64,000 nt of DNA from NCBI GenBank assembly GCA_015680685.1, contig MNCI01037991.1, positions 17,158 to 81,157 of the forward strand. The letters are read 5' to 3'. Origin of the DNA: Gnetum montanum. Taxonomy: Eukaryota; Streptophyta; Gnetopsida; Gnetales; Gnetaceae. A program made the translations under genes and the position numbers. Every line of letters begins with the position of its first letter. Position 1 is the first letter of the stretch. The notes beneath the pieces were generated by a model, which had not been told where the DNA came from, ran no database searches, and was given only the letters and a program-made list of their open reading frames with translations. Shown here one piece after another: positions 33,129 to 45,320 of this stretch.

Positions 33129-35156
33129 TTAAAAGGGAGGATATCCCCCATGAATAAACTTTTGATCATGGTGAGAATTAATAAATGGAAGGTTTGGATG
33201 TATGCATGTTGGAAATATTGGGACCTGGTCATATCTGAACCACTAGGTGTCTTTTGATGTGGTGGTTGGAATGTACCCAAATTGGGGTGCACACACTGTA
33301 TTAAACTTAACATAGTAGGGCAAGTTAGAAGATGTGGTTAATTGATAAGGAGTTGACCCACTATGGCACCCTTGACTGTAATATGGTATGCAACGATCAA
33401 TATGTCTCCCTATATGGTTTTATTTATTGGGCTGCATAGCTATTGGAGTATTGATTGGTGTCCCTGATAAGGTAACACGAGGTGTTGAGTTTGAGGATAA
33501 AGATGCATCACAACATTTGGCTTATGCTGAGTTGGAGGATGTAGTGGTTTTAGAATCCTGCTGTTTCTTTCTATGGCCATGCCTAAAGAAAGAAAGCTTT
33601 TGAGTACCTTCACTGCTATTGATAGTAATAGCACAAGTAACATTTGTGGGTTGGTGCCATGGTGCAAAACCTTCTGGTACAATTGGTGGTGATGTAGAAG
33701 GAGGTGAAGAATAAGAATATTGAGGGTGAGGAGAAGTGTGAGGCACATGAGCTGGTGATCTTGTGGGAGAGGACATGGGTTGATAGTATTTAGGAGGATG
33801 ATAACAATGTGGTGAGAGAGAGGATGTTGACCTAGTTGGGGAAATAGGATGTTGAACCTAATAAGCGCTTGGGTTCAGATGATATGAAGGGTGTGACTAG
33901 TTTGGGGGTGGCCTCCCCCACAACTGGGAGTTTTTCCACTATGATTGAACACAATATTTTTGTACAAACTCTAGATGTAATAGTCATCCCCAATGCTCAT
34001 GTAAATGTGATAGGATTGGGCATTGACCTTTGGGGTGATCATATAGGCAAATTTTACATTGATACGTATGATTAGAAGTTGAGTTCTTATTCTCTTCAAC
34101 CCTTCTTTCCAATTGTATAAGGGTGTTCTATCCTACTTCTTGGTTCATCATGGTTCTACCTCTAATAATGTTAGCATATTCTCCACATTTTTCATGTGTC
34201 CATTTTTTCATCTTATTGATCTTTGCCTCAATTTCATTTAGTGATTGTAGTATTGGAAAAGATGATTCCACCTCCTTGAGGTGAGTTGATTTCTCCTCTT
34301 CTTGGTTATGGACCTTTGTTAATTCAAGATTTTGGTCTCATTGAGAGTTTTCAATGTTCTCTCATCTAGCTAACTCTCCTTCTTCTTTTTCTACCCACTT
34401 AATAAGCTCTTGGAGTTAGTGGGTTCATAGCTCATATAGTTGACCTGGGGCACACATCCCTAGTGTCTCCCTTATTTTATTACGGAGCCCATCCATGATG
34501 TGGTACATTAGCCTTTCCTTGGAAAATCCATGGCCTAGGCAATTGTTTATCAATGCATAATATCTTTCTAAGGCCATGTTTAAGTGTTCATGTTGCACTT
34601 GTTTCCACTCTTGGATTTGCTTCCGCAAGGCTAACAGTCTTGCATAGGTTTGATATCTTTCATTGAAGATTTCTACCATTGTTAGCCAACGTCAAATTGA
34701 TTTTGGTCTTAAGGACCTATACCATACTTTTGCTTGGCCAATGAGTGTCATAGGAAAGAGCTTAAGTTTTTGCCATCCATTATCAATATTGTTCCATTCA
34801 TAGGCATCATAGAAGTCTTGTAAATGCTATTGTGGATCTAAATCATAGCCTCTTGAAAACTCGAAAAAGTTGTTTAAATCAAGCCTGGGTAGATGACTTT
34901 CTTTGTGATGCCTATAGGATATTTGAATAGCCTCTTGTATATGCATTAGGCTCTTAGTGGCCAACAGGGGTTCATCGTCTCTAGGTAGATTGTGAGTTTG
35001 TAAGTTGGGATGATGTTGTCTTTGTTTATGTACATAGGAGACCCCTGCATCAGATTGAGTACTCCAAACTTCATCTTCATCATCATATAATTCGTTGGTT
35101 CTCCAATGAATTGCCTTACTGGCTATTGCATTATCATAGTCTTATGAGAGAGACAT
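33129..35156 (-). pseudogene. E4 gag fused in frame to the pol terminus
   Basis: One minus-strand frame runs from the ATG at 35156 to the stop at 33129-33131 with only point stops. Recognisable in order: an acidic N-terminal part (YDDEDEVW), SYRHHKESHLPRLDLNNFFE, HLQDFYDAYEWNN, WYRSLRPKSI, then VEIFNERYQTYARLLALRKQ (34425-34679) matching the gag of E2, a proline/serine-rich part (33522-33776) and a tail FIHGGYPPF equivalent to the last residues of the family integrase. Protease, RT and integrase are gone. Gag would package element RNA. The kept frame across the deletion parallels E2, although the deletion differs. Confidence 0.8.
33142..33152 (-). promoter_or_regulatory. Internal polypurine tract of E4
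   Basis: Minus strand CATGGGGGATA within the codons for IHGGY, at the pol terminus. Confidence 0.5.
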
Positions 35157-35274
35157 TGTTGTGAATTTTGTGTGTGACTTAATTGAAATTAAGTTTTTTT
35201 TCTAAGAGATATACCGTGAATACTTTGTTACAGCAATCTTGTATGATATAACTAATCTAAATAAATAGCACCAT

Positions 35275-35292
35275 CCCTAGCAACGACACTAA
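35275..35292 (-). promoter_or_regulatory. Primer binding site of E4
   Basis: Minus strand TTAGTGTCGTTGCTAGGG next to the 5' LTR: a decayed tRNA-Asp-type site. Confidence 0.7.
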
Positions 35293-36208
35293 TGATGAGT
35301 GGCTAGGTACCCCTACACTCAACCATACGAATATGAGAGTTCACGCACAATCTAGTCGAACTCCACAGACAGGCTAGTTGTGGTATCTAGATAGTTACAC
35401 GTTAATCATAGTTCTCTATCTTCCCACCTGGACTAGTATTTTCTTTGTCACGTATGGTTTAGTCCAGAGTGAGGTGTATGATGTAGTCCTAAGCTAGTGC
35501 TACTCCTAGAGGCAATGGAAAATAACTTCATTTTAAGCTAAGAGGGAAAGAGAGAAGAGAATCTAAGCTATCCTAAGTGTGATGAGCATCCATCCTTAAT
35601 CATCCATACACATCTTGGACCTCATGTGCTACTACTAGGATTACCAAGTGCATGTCCTAGGTATGCTACTGAGATAGCAAGTAGTCACACTTAAATGCTT
35701 TTGATTAAGTCGTACTCATTCCGTGTTTAATAATAGGGATAGGAAATGAAGGTAGAGTTAATTAAGAAAGAAATAAATAACAATAATAATAAGTAATTAA
35801 AACTAAGTGAATGTTGCAATGATGAAGTAATCTTGATCTTTATTGCCAGTCATGTGTATGTCCAAGTACATCACACTTGAATAAAGATTTTGTAGAATTA
35901 CAATCATTGCACTGTGGGCATGCACTAAGGAAAGGGTTGAGATGAACTGAAAAATAACAAAAAGAATCTACTCTAACACTAACTTACTTCTAAAATTGAC
36001 TACCTCTTCCTGTGCACCCAAATGTGTATTTATAGGCTCACACAGGAGTCACGATATCATGTATTCGATATCGTATCTAGGCTACGATATTAGGTACCCA
36101 ATATCGGGGGTTTGATATCAGGACTCATCAAACTTGATATCTTGTACCTAATATTAGGGATCTAATAATAGAGGTCTAATAACAGGGGTTTGATATCAAG
36201 ACTCATCA
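35293..36208 (-). repeat. 5' LTR of E4
   Basis: TGATGAGTGG to GACTCATCA on the plus strand (916 bp), close to the 3' LTR throughout and followed by the second GTAGC. Confidence 0.95.
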
Positions 36209-36213
36209 GTAGC

Positions 36214-37575
36214 TAATTGTTGGTTCTTAGTGGTGGTTTCTTGTAGTTGGAAATTGGCAATGATGAGTTTTCCCTTCATATCTAGCACATCTAACTGGGT
36301 TACTATGATTTCATTTAGGAGACCAAAGATCTCCAAAAGAGGTTACCTATCTCCCACTAGGCTTTCCAATACCTCTTCATGTTGGGCTACACTTAATCAA
36401 CCACTTACTACTCTTGTGGATGTCTGGATATCCTTCATAGCAACAATGTCTAGTACATATGCTACAAGAGCATTCAAGGCTTCAACTACCCTATCAACCA
36501 CCACCTCTACCACTGTCTCTTATTCATGGTGTTGCATCACCAAGATAGGTGCCCTCTCATCTTCCTCTAAGTGCACTAAAAAGGCTTATCATTCCTAGAG
36601 ATTTTAAGGAATTCTTATCTATGGATGGACACCATAACTTCTCAGGTGCTAGGATTCATCCTTGTAGGTGCTTGTGTTTGTTGTGTTAAGAATAGCATGG
36701 TTGTTTCCTTTATCCAAGTAATGGTCCTTATAACCTCATTGAGATGCCTTAATGTTGTATGGTAAACTGATGGTTTTCCACCACTTACCAAACCCTGTTA
36801 TTACAAATATTTCTCATGGAGTTTTCAAAGTCTTTTTACAACTAGAAGGACTTTTGGTGTAGTCTCTCCTATAGGTTGTGGTGGTGGTAAACTCTTCTCT
36901 TCTTGTAGCTTTGTGGATACTTTATTTTCATCATCTCCTACCAAGATGCAGCAGGAGCAGGATAGAGTATGTGATTTTCATAGCATGCTATGCCTTCCCT
37001 TTTGCATAGTTTCCAAATAAGGCATAGAAAAGGGAGTATCTTCCTTTCTCTCTCATTTTCCTTGAACCACTCTTCTATCTTAAGATAGATGAGCTATGGA
37101 AGGTTGACTAGGAATATACCACTTAGAGTAGTGTACACATGGGTGGAGAATACTGTGACCTTACTTGGTCTGATCATGGGGTTTAGGTAATAGGTCGTGG
37201 TTTTGAAATATGCATGCTCTACCTTGGTGAGTGCACTGTACTCCTTGTAGTCCATTCCATAGGAATGCTATACCCATTCTTTCTTGGTCTCTAGGTGCAC
37301 CTAAGTTGATGTTTTTGCCAAGGTTGTCCTAGTATCAGGCAAATCGAGGGCCTCCACAATGGTCTCAACTGAGTAGGAGATGGTGATGTCTTTGATTTTA
37401 ACAAATTCATCTCCCTATAGGTTATTCCAAAATAGGTAGGTCTTCCCCATGTACTAGTTTCCACTAGAGGAGAGAATGGACCACATAGGAGACCCCTATA
37501 GTTCTGTGTAGACCTCCTTGGCATCAATTCCAAGAGGGATCCAAAGTTGAGCTCTTAGATAACCAAACTCTGAAC
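36214..37575 (-). pseudogene. E3 downstream ORF, middle part
   Basis: Matches E6 56250-57650. The best-preserved block (about 37080-37300, minus) reads EYSALTKVEHAYFKTTTYYL and NPMIRPSKV, against EFGALTTVECIYFKIASYHL and NAMVRPSKF in E6, and continues with TLSGIFLVNLP against TLSGKFPINLP. The agreement at protein level in two independently decayed copies shows that the ORF was once under coding selection. Broken by stops and by the insertion of G at 37576. Confidence 0.75.
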
Positions 37576-37665
37576 TGTTGGCCCATTTCGGCCATTTCAT
37601 GGAACAGGTTGCATAAGAGCAGGGAAACAGTTCCAAAGAGAAAATCAAATCTTACGAAAAAGGCT

Positions 37666-38397
37666 GATTTGAATACTAATTTGCTTATATTTCCTACCAT
37701 AAGGAGGAAACACGAGATATTGGGAATTTCCATGGGTAGTTATAGTCAAGATGACAAGGGTATAACCTTTCTGGTTGTGATTAAAGAACTAATGGAAATT
37801 GCCTCTAAAATTTCATTATTGAAGTCCACAGGAATTATTCTATCATCTTCCTTAAGTATCTCTGAAATAGTCTCTCTTTTGTGCTCTGGAGGCATAAATG
37901 TATCAAATTTTGATGCATTCATTTGTAGCAGCAACAGTGAAATTTACTATACAACTCCACAGAATTCTGCTGGCAACAGTGTTGGTGGAGATTACTCTTA
38001 CGCCATTGACCAAGATTATACATCTCATATTGAATATCGGTGGGTTGCTGGAGATCTTCGTAAAACCATACTTAAATGGGTAAATTCAATTTCTAAAGGA
38101 TACAAAGAGTCTATTTTAGTCAAAGATAAAGACCGTTGCAATGAACATTGCTTGGAATTTTATGTCAATAACCCATTTGTGGTTCCAACAATCGAGAAGC
38201 TGTAGAGGGATCTAAGGAATCATGGGCTCATATGTCATGTAATATACTATGAAAAAGGTTCTCAACTTCATGTTATTTCTTTGTTAGCTTCACGTTCACA
38301 GGCTGTCAGGACATATATGGAGTGGACACGCCATGTCAGAGCTATTAAGAGAGGCGAGGTAGGGCTCATGGCTAATGCTACTGGGCAACACCGATAA
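37666..38397 (+). pseudogene. Captured sucrose-phosphate synthase fragment, left copy
   Basis: The reading contains RRKHEILGISMGSY, ELMEIASKISLLKSTGIILS, SISEIVSLLCSGGI, FDAFICSSNSEIYY, DYTSHIEYRW and GDLRKTILKWVNSI; after an in-frame stop at 38203-38205 it continues CHVIYYEKGSQLHVISLLAS and RSQAV to a stop at 38395-38397. This is the order of the C-terminal sucrose-phosphatase-like domain of plant SPS, the enzyme that makes sucrose-6-phosphate in the cytosol. The glycosyltransferase part is absent and no intron is evident over about 0.7 kb, which would fit capture from a spliced transcript. It is not a functional enzyme: it is truncated and carries a stop. Confidence 0.85.
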
Positions 38398-39936
38398 AAA
38401 ATGGAAGTTTCTCCTAGTGAATTTGCACGAGCAGCTCACCTACACTACATTCTCTATGCTGGTGCTCACAAAGCTCCATCGATACTCTAACGTCGCATAA
38501 GAATTGGCTTTGGTCAGTGATCTTGACGATCTGCGTTATAGCTCCCGTCCTACCTCAGACACTCTCACGACTCCCTCAGTCGTCTCTACTGTCTCATCCA
38601 TTTTGTCTCTACCCACTCAAACCCTACATAGATGCAAACACAGCCACAAACGTGGACGCATGCATAGGCACAAGTTTAGGTTCAATCTCAGAATCAAGCT
38701 CAGGCTTAGACTTAGGTTCAGGCTTTGTCAGTCCAGCCTCTGAAACAATTGAGGGCTAGGTTCTAACATGAGGCATGTTGGAGGGATCATCTGTTATTTC
38801 AAAGGTTTCCAATCTCCTCTTCAGCTTTGATAATCTTGACTAGGATGATGCCACTGCCACCACTACTAAGAACAATCCTAAATTTTTTGTTGCAGTGGCA
38901 CCTGTGAGGTCGAAATTTGCACAGGCAGATATGTAGTGTAGTCTGCCACCGGATGTGCATTCGGTGCTGGATTCTCCGACGATGATGATGCTAGATATAT
39001 CCATGGATGATGCTAAGGTTGAAAGTGTTGAGACTACTCCTGCGCCTCCATCGCCTATTTCAAGGTCTCTACATCCATCGGAGAATGAAAAAATTGTCGG
39101 CATTCCAACACCTCTGTCATGTCTGTCGTCGCTGTGGCCATCGTCGTCTCCATATCAGTGTCGCATGTGATTATTAATAGCATCACATAAGTCCGAATCA
39201 AATCATCCTGCAAAACCCCCATTATTGACGAACCCTAGCGTAAAGGCAAATTTAACCCAAAAATGGACAATGATACTATGCCCTAATCCAGCTAAACCGT
39301 GAGATTGCAATGGTATTTCCAGAGCATGGATCAGACATGAGTAGCAATGGTGGAGGGTTTTGAAAATGTTGACGACAAATGGTGGAGAGTTGCAGGTGGT
39401 GAAGTTCAACTTTCTGTTCTACACACCTTGCTACCGAGTACATTAGAAAGGAGGGCATTCGTTGCTATGCTCAGTGCAAATCATGGGTCCCAAGGATAAG
39501 ATAGATGCACAAATATTACACACGTATATATTAACCCATCCATGTATGAAATAGCTCCATGATTACTATCTCTATTGCTATGATTTAAATAAAATATTTT
39601 ATGATTTAAAAAGGAAAAGAAAGTTATGGAATATTTGTGTAATGTCTAATAGAAAAGGGGACATTTGGCTATTATCCCTTTTATTCATATGGAAGTTGTA
39701 ACTTCCTATGATAGTTATAATTATGATATTTAATTTTGATTACCATGAAGAAACTTGGCAACTGAATGAAGACACTTGTGAACTGTAGCCTTTTTTATCT
39801 CTATGGTGGTTACAACCATCAGCTTTTTTGTAACTTACCTAACTTGTTGGGCAAGTAACCTACTAACTTGTTGGCCAAGTTACTTGGGAGAGAAGTTAGG
39901 TAAGATATTTTTGAATATGTAATGACCTTTGAACCT

Positions 39937-39946
39937 TATAAAAAGG
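39937..39946 (+). promoter_or_regulatory. TATA box of G (5' LTR)
   Basis: TATAAAAAGG, followed by a purine-rich leader. The matching position in the 3' LTR is TATAAAATGG (46152-46161). Transcription is expected to start about 30 bp downstream. Confidence 0.6.
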
Positions 39947-41194
39947 CTTTAGGGGTAAGAAGAAGGGGGGACTTTTGGAAGAAGACACTTGATACATCAC
40001 ACTTTGGAAGGCTACTAGTTAGCACTTGGGCTCTCACTTGAAGACACATTTTGGGTCTTGAGAAGGGCATTTGTAAAGAAGAAGATTTCTTGTAAGATGG
40101 CTTGCTAAAGAAAATATTTCAACCTCTTTGTCATAGTCTTGTGAGTTATTTTTTATTTTTGTTTTGTTTAAATTGCTTAGCTAGTGGTTCAGATAGTATA
40201 ATCCTTGACAAGTAATTTTGGGATTTTTAGATTGCTCTTGTCGTTCTTGTTGCCCGATAGAAATTTATATTAAAATTTTGTCATAGAAGCGCTTGTGTTT
40301 AAAAGCCTTAAGAGCATTTTAGTAGTCAATTGTTATTGTGCAACGTATAGGAACTGCTATTGGGATTGTTGTAAGAGAGCCTCTACTTGTAGTCATGCCA
40401 TTGAACAATTCAGTAGTCAAGAGGGTTTAGAAAATCTTTGGTATTTTGATGGGACCAGAATATCTTCTTTTTATCTGTAAAGTGAATCTTTGTGGTATTT
40501 CAATCAGAATTTTTCAAGTCTTTTGAAGGTTTTTTTGAATGCAATCGTTAACATCCATTATCTAGCCAAAATGGAGTCTCGTACGTGGTAGTTTACGCAG
40601 CAATTTTTGGTAGCATAGTAGGATTGTCTTGAATAAATTGCTTATTTGAGCCTTGGAAGTTTGAACAATTCGTAGTTAATGAATTTGGGATAGGTTTATT
40701 GTGAAGTGTTTACTCATGTCATTTTACTTTGTTGAAATATTTGAGGTCTACATAAATTTGTTTTCTTTTCTGTCTATTTCCATTGAATCTTGCTCTATTT
40801 CTAGTTTTCTCGTGGAACTATCTCTTTCTCTGGGGAGAATTAGAAGTAGATTTGCAGAGTTGTGCTCAAATGTTTTTGCAAAATTTTATTTGTTACAAGT
40901 AGGTATTATAAGGACTATGTAGACTAGGCAATTGAACAAAATAGGAACTCTCAACAACTCATAGTACTTGGCAAAGTTGGTTGAATCTCTTTATGATAAG
41001 TCATTTGTAGTTTACACACAACGCAATCATTTCATATTTCACAATCGCACACTGAAACAGCACACACACATACTCACATTAACTACTGAGTTTATTTGGA
41101 GGTATCTGGGCCTTGGTGTTGCTAGAGACCAGTAGGCATCTAAATCCTATTCGAGGACACTTGTTGGCGATCATGTCGCAAACGGTCGCTAACA

Positions 41195-41313
41195 GTTCTT
41201 TTCGCGCTAGAAGGAGGGCTAAAAATTCAGCCTCTAGGTTCATAAGCCTTATAAGCATATTAACAATTTTTGTTACTATAAATGCTTAAGAAATTAGATA
41301 CTATTTTCAGTTC
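41195..41313 (+). promoter_or_regulatory. Primer site region and leader of G
   Basis: GTTCTTTTCGCGCTAGAAGG follows the LTR. A CGCTAGAAGGAGGG block in this position suggests a primer site, but I could not assign the tRNA and the usual TGG start is not clean. Confidence 0.45.
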
Positions 41314-43581
41314 ATGACTAAGAAGCTTGATAGTTTGGAAACTTTAAAAGGTTCAAAAGATATTCTAGAGCCTAAGACTGATTCTTTATCAGAAAAAGAA
41401 GAAAAGAAAGATTTTGAGTTGAGAACAAGTAGTGGAGTGAAAACTAGAAGATCAAGAAGATCACCCATTATATCTGGTTTATTGATTTACAAGAGAAGAT
41501 CTAGAAAGTATAAGAGTTCAACAATCCAAAGGAATAGGATGGCGAATCCTTGGCAAGGAGTTACACCATTAGGATTTCAAAATTACAATGATATTCCTAA
41601 GGTAGTTTACAAATATTTGCCTGAGCCTTTCATTCCTGGAAAAGCTTATTTAGCTGAAGAATATATTCACATGTTTGAGTTAGCTTTAGCTCATGCAAAT
41701 ATTCAACATCAAGATCAAGCTTGTAGGTTGTTTGTATCAAATCTAAAGGATATGGCTCAAATTTGGTATTCAAACTTACCAAGTAATAGTATTACAAGTT
41801 GGGATGACATGAAGAATCTTTTCTTAGCCCAGTTTGGTAATCAATTAGATCAACAACAACTATACTGTGGGCTAGTACAAGCTAAGTAAGGAGTTAAAGA
41901 GTCAATTAGAGATTTTAACATCAAGTTTCAACGAATTTGTGGTCTCTTCCAAAGACAATATAGGCCATTAGAAGAAATGCTTAAGGAATGTTATCTTAAG
42001 GCTATCAACCCCAACATTTCAATTTGGTTAAGGAGAACTCCAAACTTAACTACATTAAATGACTACTTTAGTGAAGCTATACAGTTAGAAAAATAGTTGA
42101 ACTTGAATCTTGAAGAAAATATTGTAATTAAAAAAAGAGAAGAAAGAGTTATGATTCCTACGCAATATTTTTCTCAATTTAAAGCTTTACCAGGTCCATC
42201 TCATGTTAAGATAGAGCCAGAACATGCAAGAGTAGGATCTGAAAAAGGACAATTAATGAGAGATATGTATAACAAAATAGTGAAGCTTGAAAAAGCTTTG
42301 ACAAGAGTTAATATCAAGGAAGAAAGAAAAAATAGGAAGCATAAACATCAAGACATTAAGTTAGTAGAAGATGAGGATGAAAGTGATCTTATTATGTCCA
42401 ACTTTCTTGATATTGAATCTGATAATGATTTATCTAGTGTTCATTATGCAAGTAAATTTTCTAGCAATGGATCAAGTGATACTTGTTCTCTATCAAGTTC
42501 TGAAGAAAATATGTCTTCAGATGAGGAATGTAATAACAATGAGGAACATGGATATAATCTTCAATCAAAAGATAGATTAACTACTTCTAGACCCCCAAAT
42601 GTTATTACTGATCCATCTACTAAGAGAAAGGCTTTTGAGCCAAAAAGAAGAGATAAGAATAAAGGTAAAGATAATCAGTCTTTCAATAAATGGATAAAGA
42701 GATCAAGCTTTATTGGTGATGGAGAATATGATTTGATTGAAGACCTTAAACATGTCAAGGTCAATATTAGTTTTTATCAGTTGCTTCAAATAGGAGATCA
42801 GCAAAGAAAGGCTTTAGAGTTCATTAAAGGAAAAAGGAGAGTTAGAGAATTAGAGTTAAGTTATGTGTCTAACAATGATGAGAAATTAAAGACCTCATAT
42901 GATAAGGAAGCTCCTCCTTTTCTTTTGAAAATGAAATTAAAAGAAAAATATTTACATAATTGTTTGGTTGATTCTGGAGCTACGTCTACTATAATGCCAT
43001 TATCTATATGTAAGAAACTTGGTTTGATTCCTGAAAAATCAAATAAAAAGATTGTTCAAGTGGATAAAAGTAGAGTAAAGATTGTGGATCAATTACTAAA
43101 TATTCTATTGGAAATTGTTTCTGAACCCCACGTCAAAAGTAGAGTAACTATTCAAGTGGTAGATATACCAGATTCACATAGTCTCTTATTGAGTAGAAGT
43201 TGGAGCAAGAATTTCTCAGGTTATATATCAACATATTATTCTCACATGTGGTTACCTTGGAAAGGAGAACCAAATCAGCTATATATCTATAGTGAACCTT
43301 TGATGATTGATAAAATTACTTCAAATGGAAAAAGTAAAATGGTTGAAAATGGAAGTGTTGAAAACAAAATTTGTACACTCCAAGAAAATGAGAATTCATT
43401 TGAGAAAGAAGATGAGAGGATTGCTGAAGACAAAGCTCCAGTAGATCAAGGTGAGAGCTCCACCAAGCTAGAAAGCAACAGGACCACCTTCATCACATCA
43501 GAGATTTCCTATGAAACAGTTAGAGAGATGAGGATTCCCACTAGGGTAACCCTCACAATTCAGTTTCCATCCCAAGAATAG
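41314..43581 (+). pseudogene. G gag-protease polyprotein, two in-frame stops
   Basis: One frame from the ATG at 41314 to the stop at 43579, interrupted at 41887 (TAA) and 42094 (TAG). Gag domain (about residues 70-260): NPWQGVTPLGFQNYNDIPKV, EYIHMFELALAHANI, LFVSNLKDMAQIWYSNLPSN and SITSWDDMKNLFLAQFGNQ, the retrotransposon-gag pattern. An acidic/serine-rich linker and a basic stretch (KRKAFEPKRRDKNKGK) follow; no CCHC zinc knuckle is present. DLIEDLKHVKVNISFYQLLQ precedes the aspartic protease, whose site is LVDSGATSTIMPLSICKKLG (about residue 550-570), with the active motif DSG intact. There is no RT, RNase H or integrase. Both stops could arise from single C-to-T changes, as expected of methylated repeats. 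Confidence 0.9.
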
Positions 43582-43779
43582 TCCATAAAGGACTTGATAA
43601 TGTATAGTTTGTTATGTACAGTTTGATTTTCTCCTAGGAATGAAGTTTTTGTCCCATCTCACCTTATGTTAAATGGAAATTTTCCTCAAAAAAGAATTCT
43701 ATTTAGCTGTAAAAATTCAAGGAAAATTTCAGTATGTTTTAGTTTTGAAGTGAGGTTGCACAAGTTTATTTAAGCTTTT

Positions 43780-43792
43780 AAGTGGGCAGAAA
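43780..43792 (+). promoter_or_regulatory. Polypurine tract of G
   Basis: AAGTGGGCAGAAA immediately before the 3' LTR. Confidence 0.6.
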
Positions 43793-43882
43793 TGTTGGCC
43801 CATTTTGGCCATTTCATGGAACAGGTTGCATAAGAGCAGGGAAACAGTTCCAAAGAGAAAATAAGATCTTACGAAAAAGGCT

Positions 43883-44614
43883 GATTTGAATACTAATTTG
43901 CTTATATTTCCTACCATAAGGAGGAAACACGAGATATTGGTAATTTCCATGGGTAGTTATAGTCAAGATGACAAGGGTATAACCTTTCTGGTTGTGATTA
44001 AAGAACTAATGGAAATTGCCTCTAAAATTTCATTATTGAAGTCCACAGGAATTATTCTATCATCTTCCTTAAGTATCTCTGAAATAGTCTCTCTTTTGTG
44101 CTCTGGAGGCATAAATGTATCAAATTTTGATGCATTCATTTGTAGCAGCAACAGTGAAATTTACTATACAACTCCACAGAATTCTGCTGGCAACAGTGTT
44201 GGTGGAGATTACTCTTACGCCATTGACCAAGATTATACATCTCATATTGAATATCAGTGGGTTGTTGGAGATCTTTGTAAAACCATACTTAAATGGGTAA
44301 ATTCAATTTCTAAAGGATACAAAGAGTCTATTTTAGTCAAAGATAAAGACCGTTGCAATGAACATTGCTTGGAATTTTATGTCAATAACCCATTTGTGGT
44401 TCCAACAATCGAGAAGCTGTAGAGGGATCTAAGGAATCATGGGCTCATATGTCATGTAATATACTATGAAAAAGGTTCTCAAATTCATGTTATTTCTTTG
44501 TTAGCTTCACGTTCACAGGCTGTCAGGACATATATGGAGTGGACACGCCATGTCAGAGCTATTAAGAGAGGCGAGGTAGGGCTCATGGCTAATGCTACTG
44601 GGCAGCACCGATAA
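43883..44614 (+). pseudogene. Captured sucrose-phosphate synthase fragment, right copy
   Basis: Same fragment as 37666-38397, with the same internal stop (44420-44422) and end. Several differences are CG-to-TG or CA type, for example EYRWVAGDLRKT on the left against EYQWVVGDLCKT on the right. The shared stop shows that the fragment was already dead, or fixed in this form, when G last transposed. Confidence 0.85.
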
Positions 44615-44840
44615 AAAATGGAAGTTTCTCCCACTGAAGCTACACGAGTAGCTCACCTACACTGCATTCTCTATGCTGGCCCTCACAAAGCTCCATCGAT
44701 ACTCTAACATCGCACAAGAATTAGCTTTGCTCGGTGATCTTGATGATTTGCATTACAGCTCCCATCCTACCTCAGCCACTCTCGCGACTCCCTCCGTCGT
44801 CTGTACTATCTCCTCCATTTTGTCTCTGCCCACTCAAACC

Positions 44841-45320
44841 CTACATAGATGCAGACACAGCCACAAACGTGGATATAGGCATAGGCACAGGTTTAGGTTC
44901 AATCTCAGAATCAAGCTCAGGCTCAGACTTAGGTTCAGGCTTTGTCGATCCAGCCTTCGAAAAAATTGAGGGGTAGGTTCTAACGTGAGGCATGTTGGAG
45001 GGATCATCTGTTGTTTCAAAGGTTCCATATTTCCTCTTCAGCTTTGATAATCTTGACTGGGATGATGCCATTGCCACCACTACCAAGAAAAATCCTAAAT
45101 TTTCTATTGCAGTGGCACCTACGAGGTTGAAATTTGCACAGGAAAATATGCAATGTAGTCTACCACCGGATGTGCATTCGGTGCCAGATTCTCCGACAAT
45201 GATGATGCTAGATATATCCATGGATGATGCTAAGGTTGAAAGTGTTGAGACTACTCCTGCGCCTCCATCGCCTATTTCATGATCTCTGCATCCATCGAAG
45301 AATGAAAAATTTGTTGGCAT
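44841..45320 (-). other. Antisense 159-codon ORF in the G LTR
   Basis: Open in the 3' LTR; in the 5' LTR the frame is broken (38840-39103 is the surviving part). The product is low complexity (KPEPKSEPELDSEIEPKPVP) and resembles no family I know. The plus strand is also partly open here (44992-45282). It may be a second captured host fragment or merely biased composition. Confidence 0.25.

Larger units (their letters stand above)
30121..36208 (-). mobile_element. E4: complete non-autonomous gypsy element, gag only
   Basis: LTRs at 30121-31042 (3') and 35293-36208 (5') flank gag; protease, RT and integrase are absent. The target duplication GTAGC is present at 30116-30120 and 36209-36213, so the 6088-bp element is whole. 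It sits in the downstream ORF of E3. From the internal PPT to the 3' LTR it keeps the family spacer and intron. Confidence 0.95.
37576..41194 (+). repeat. 5' LTR of G (3619 bp)
   Basis: U3 is unusually long: the SPS-derived region to 38397, a region of unknown origin with hexamer-like repeats (about 38640-38740), then AT-rich sequence up to the TATA box at 39937. Downstream sequence (R/U5) runs about 1.2 kb. Confidence 0.95.

Noticed and set aside
37609-38205. Functional sucrose-phosphate synthase gene
   Set aside because: Only part of the C-terminal domain is present, with a stop in both copies and no catalytic glycosyltransferase region.
40701-40922. 73-codon ORF repeated in both G LTRs (also 46732-46968)
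   Set aside because: It is repeated simply because it is in the LTR; AT-rich, no motif, and located in the predicted transcribed leader.
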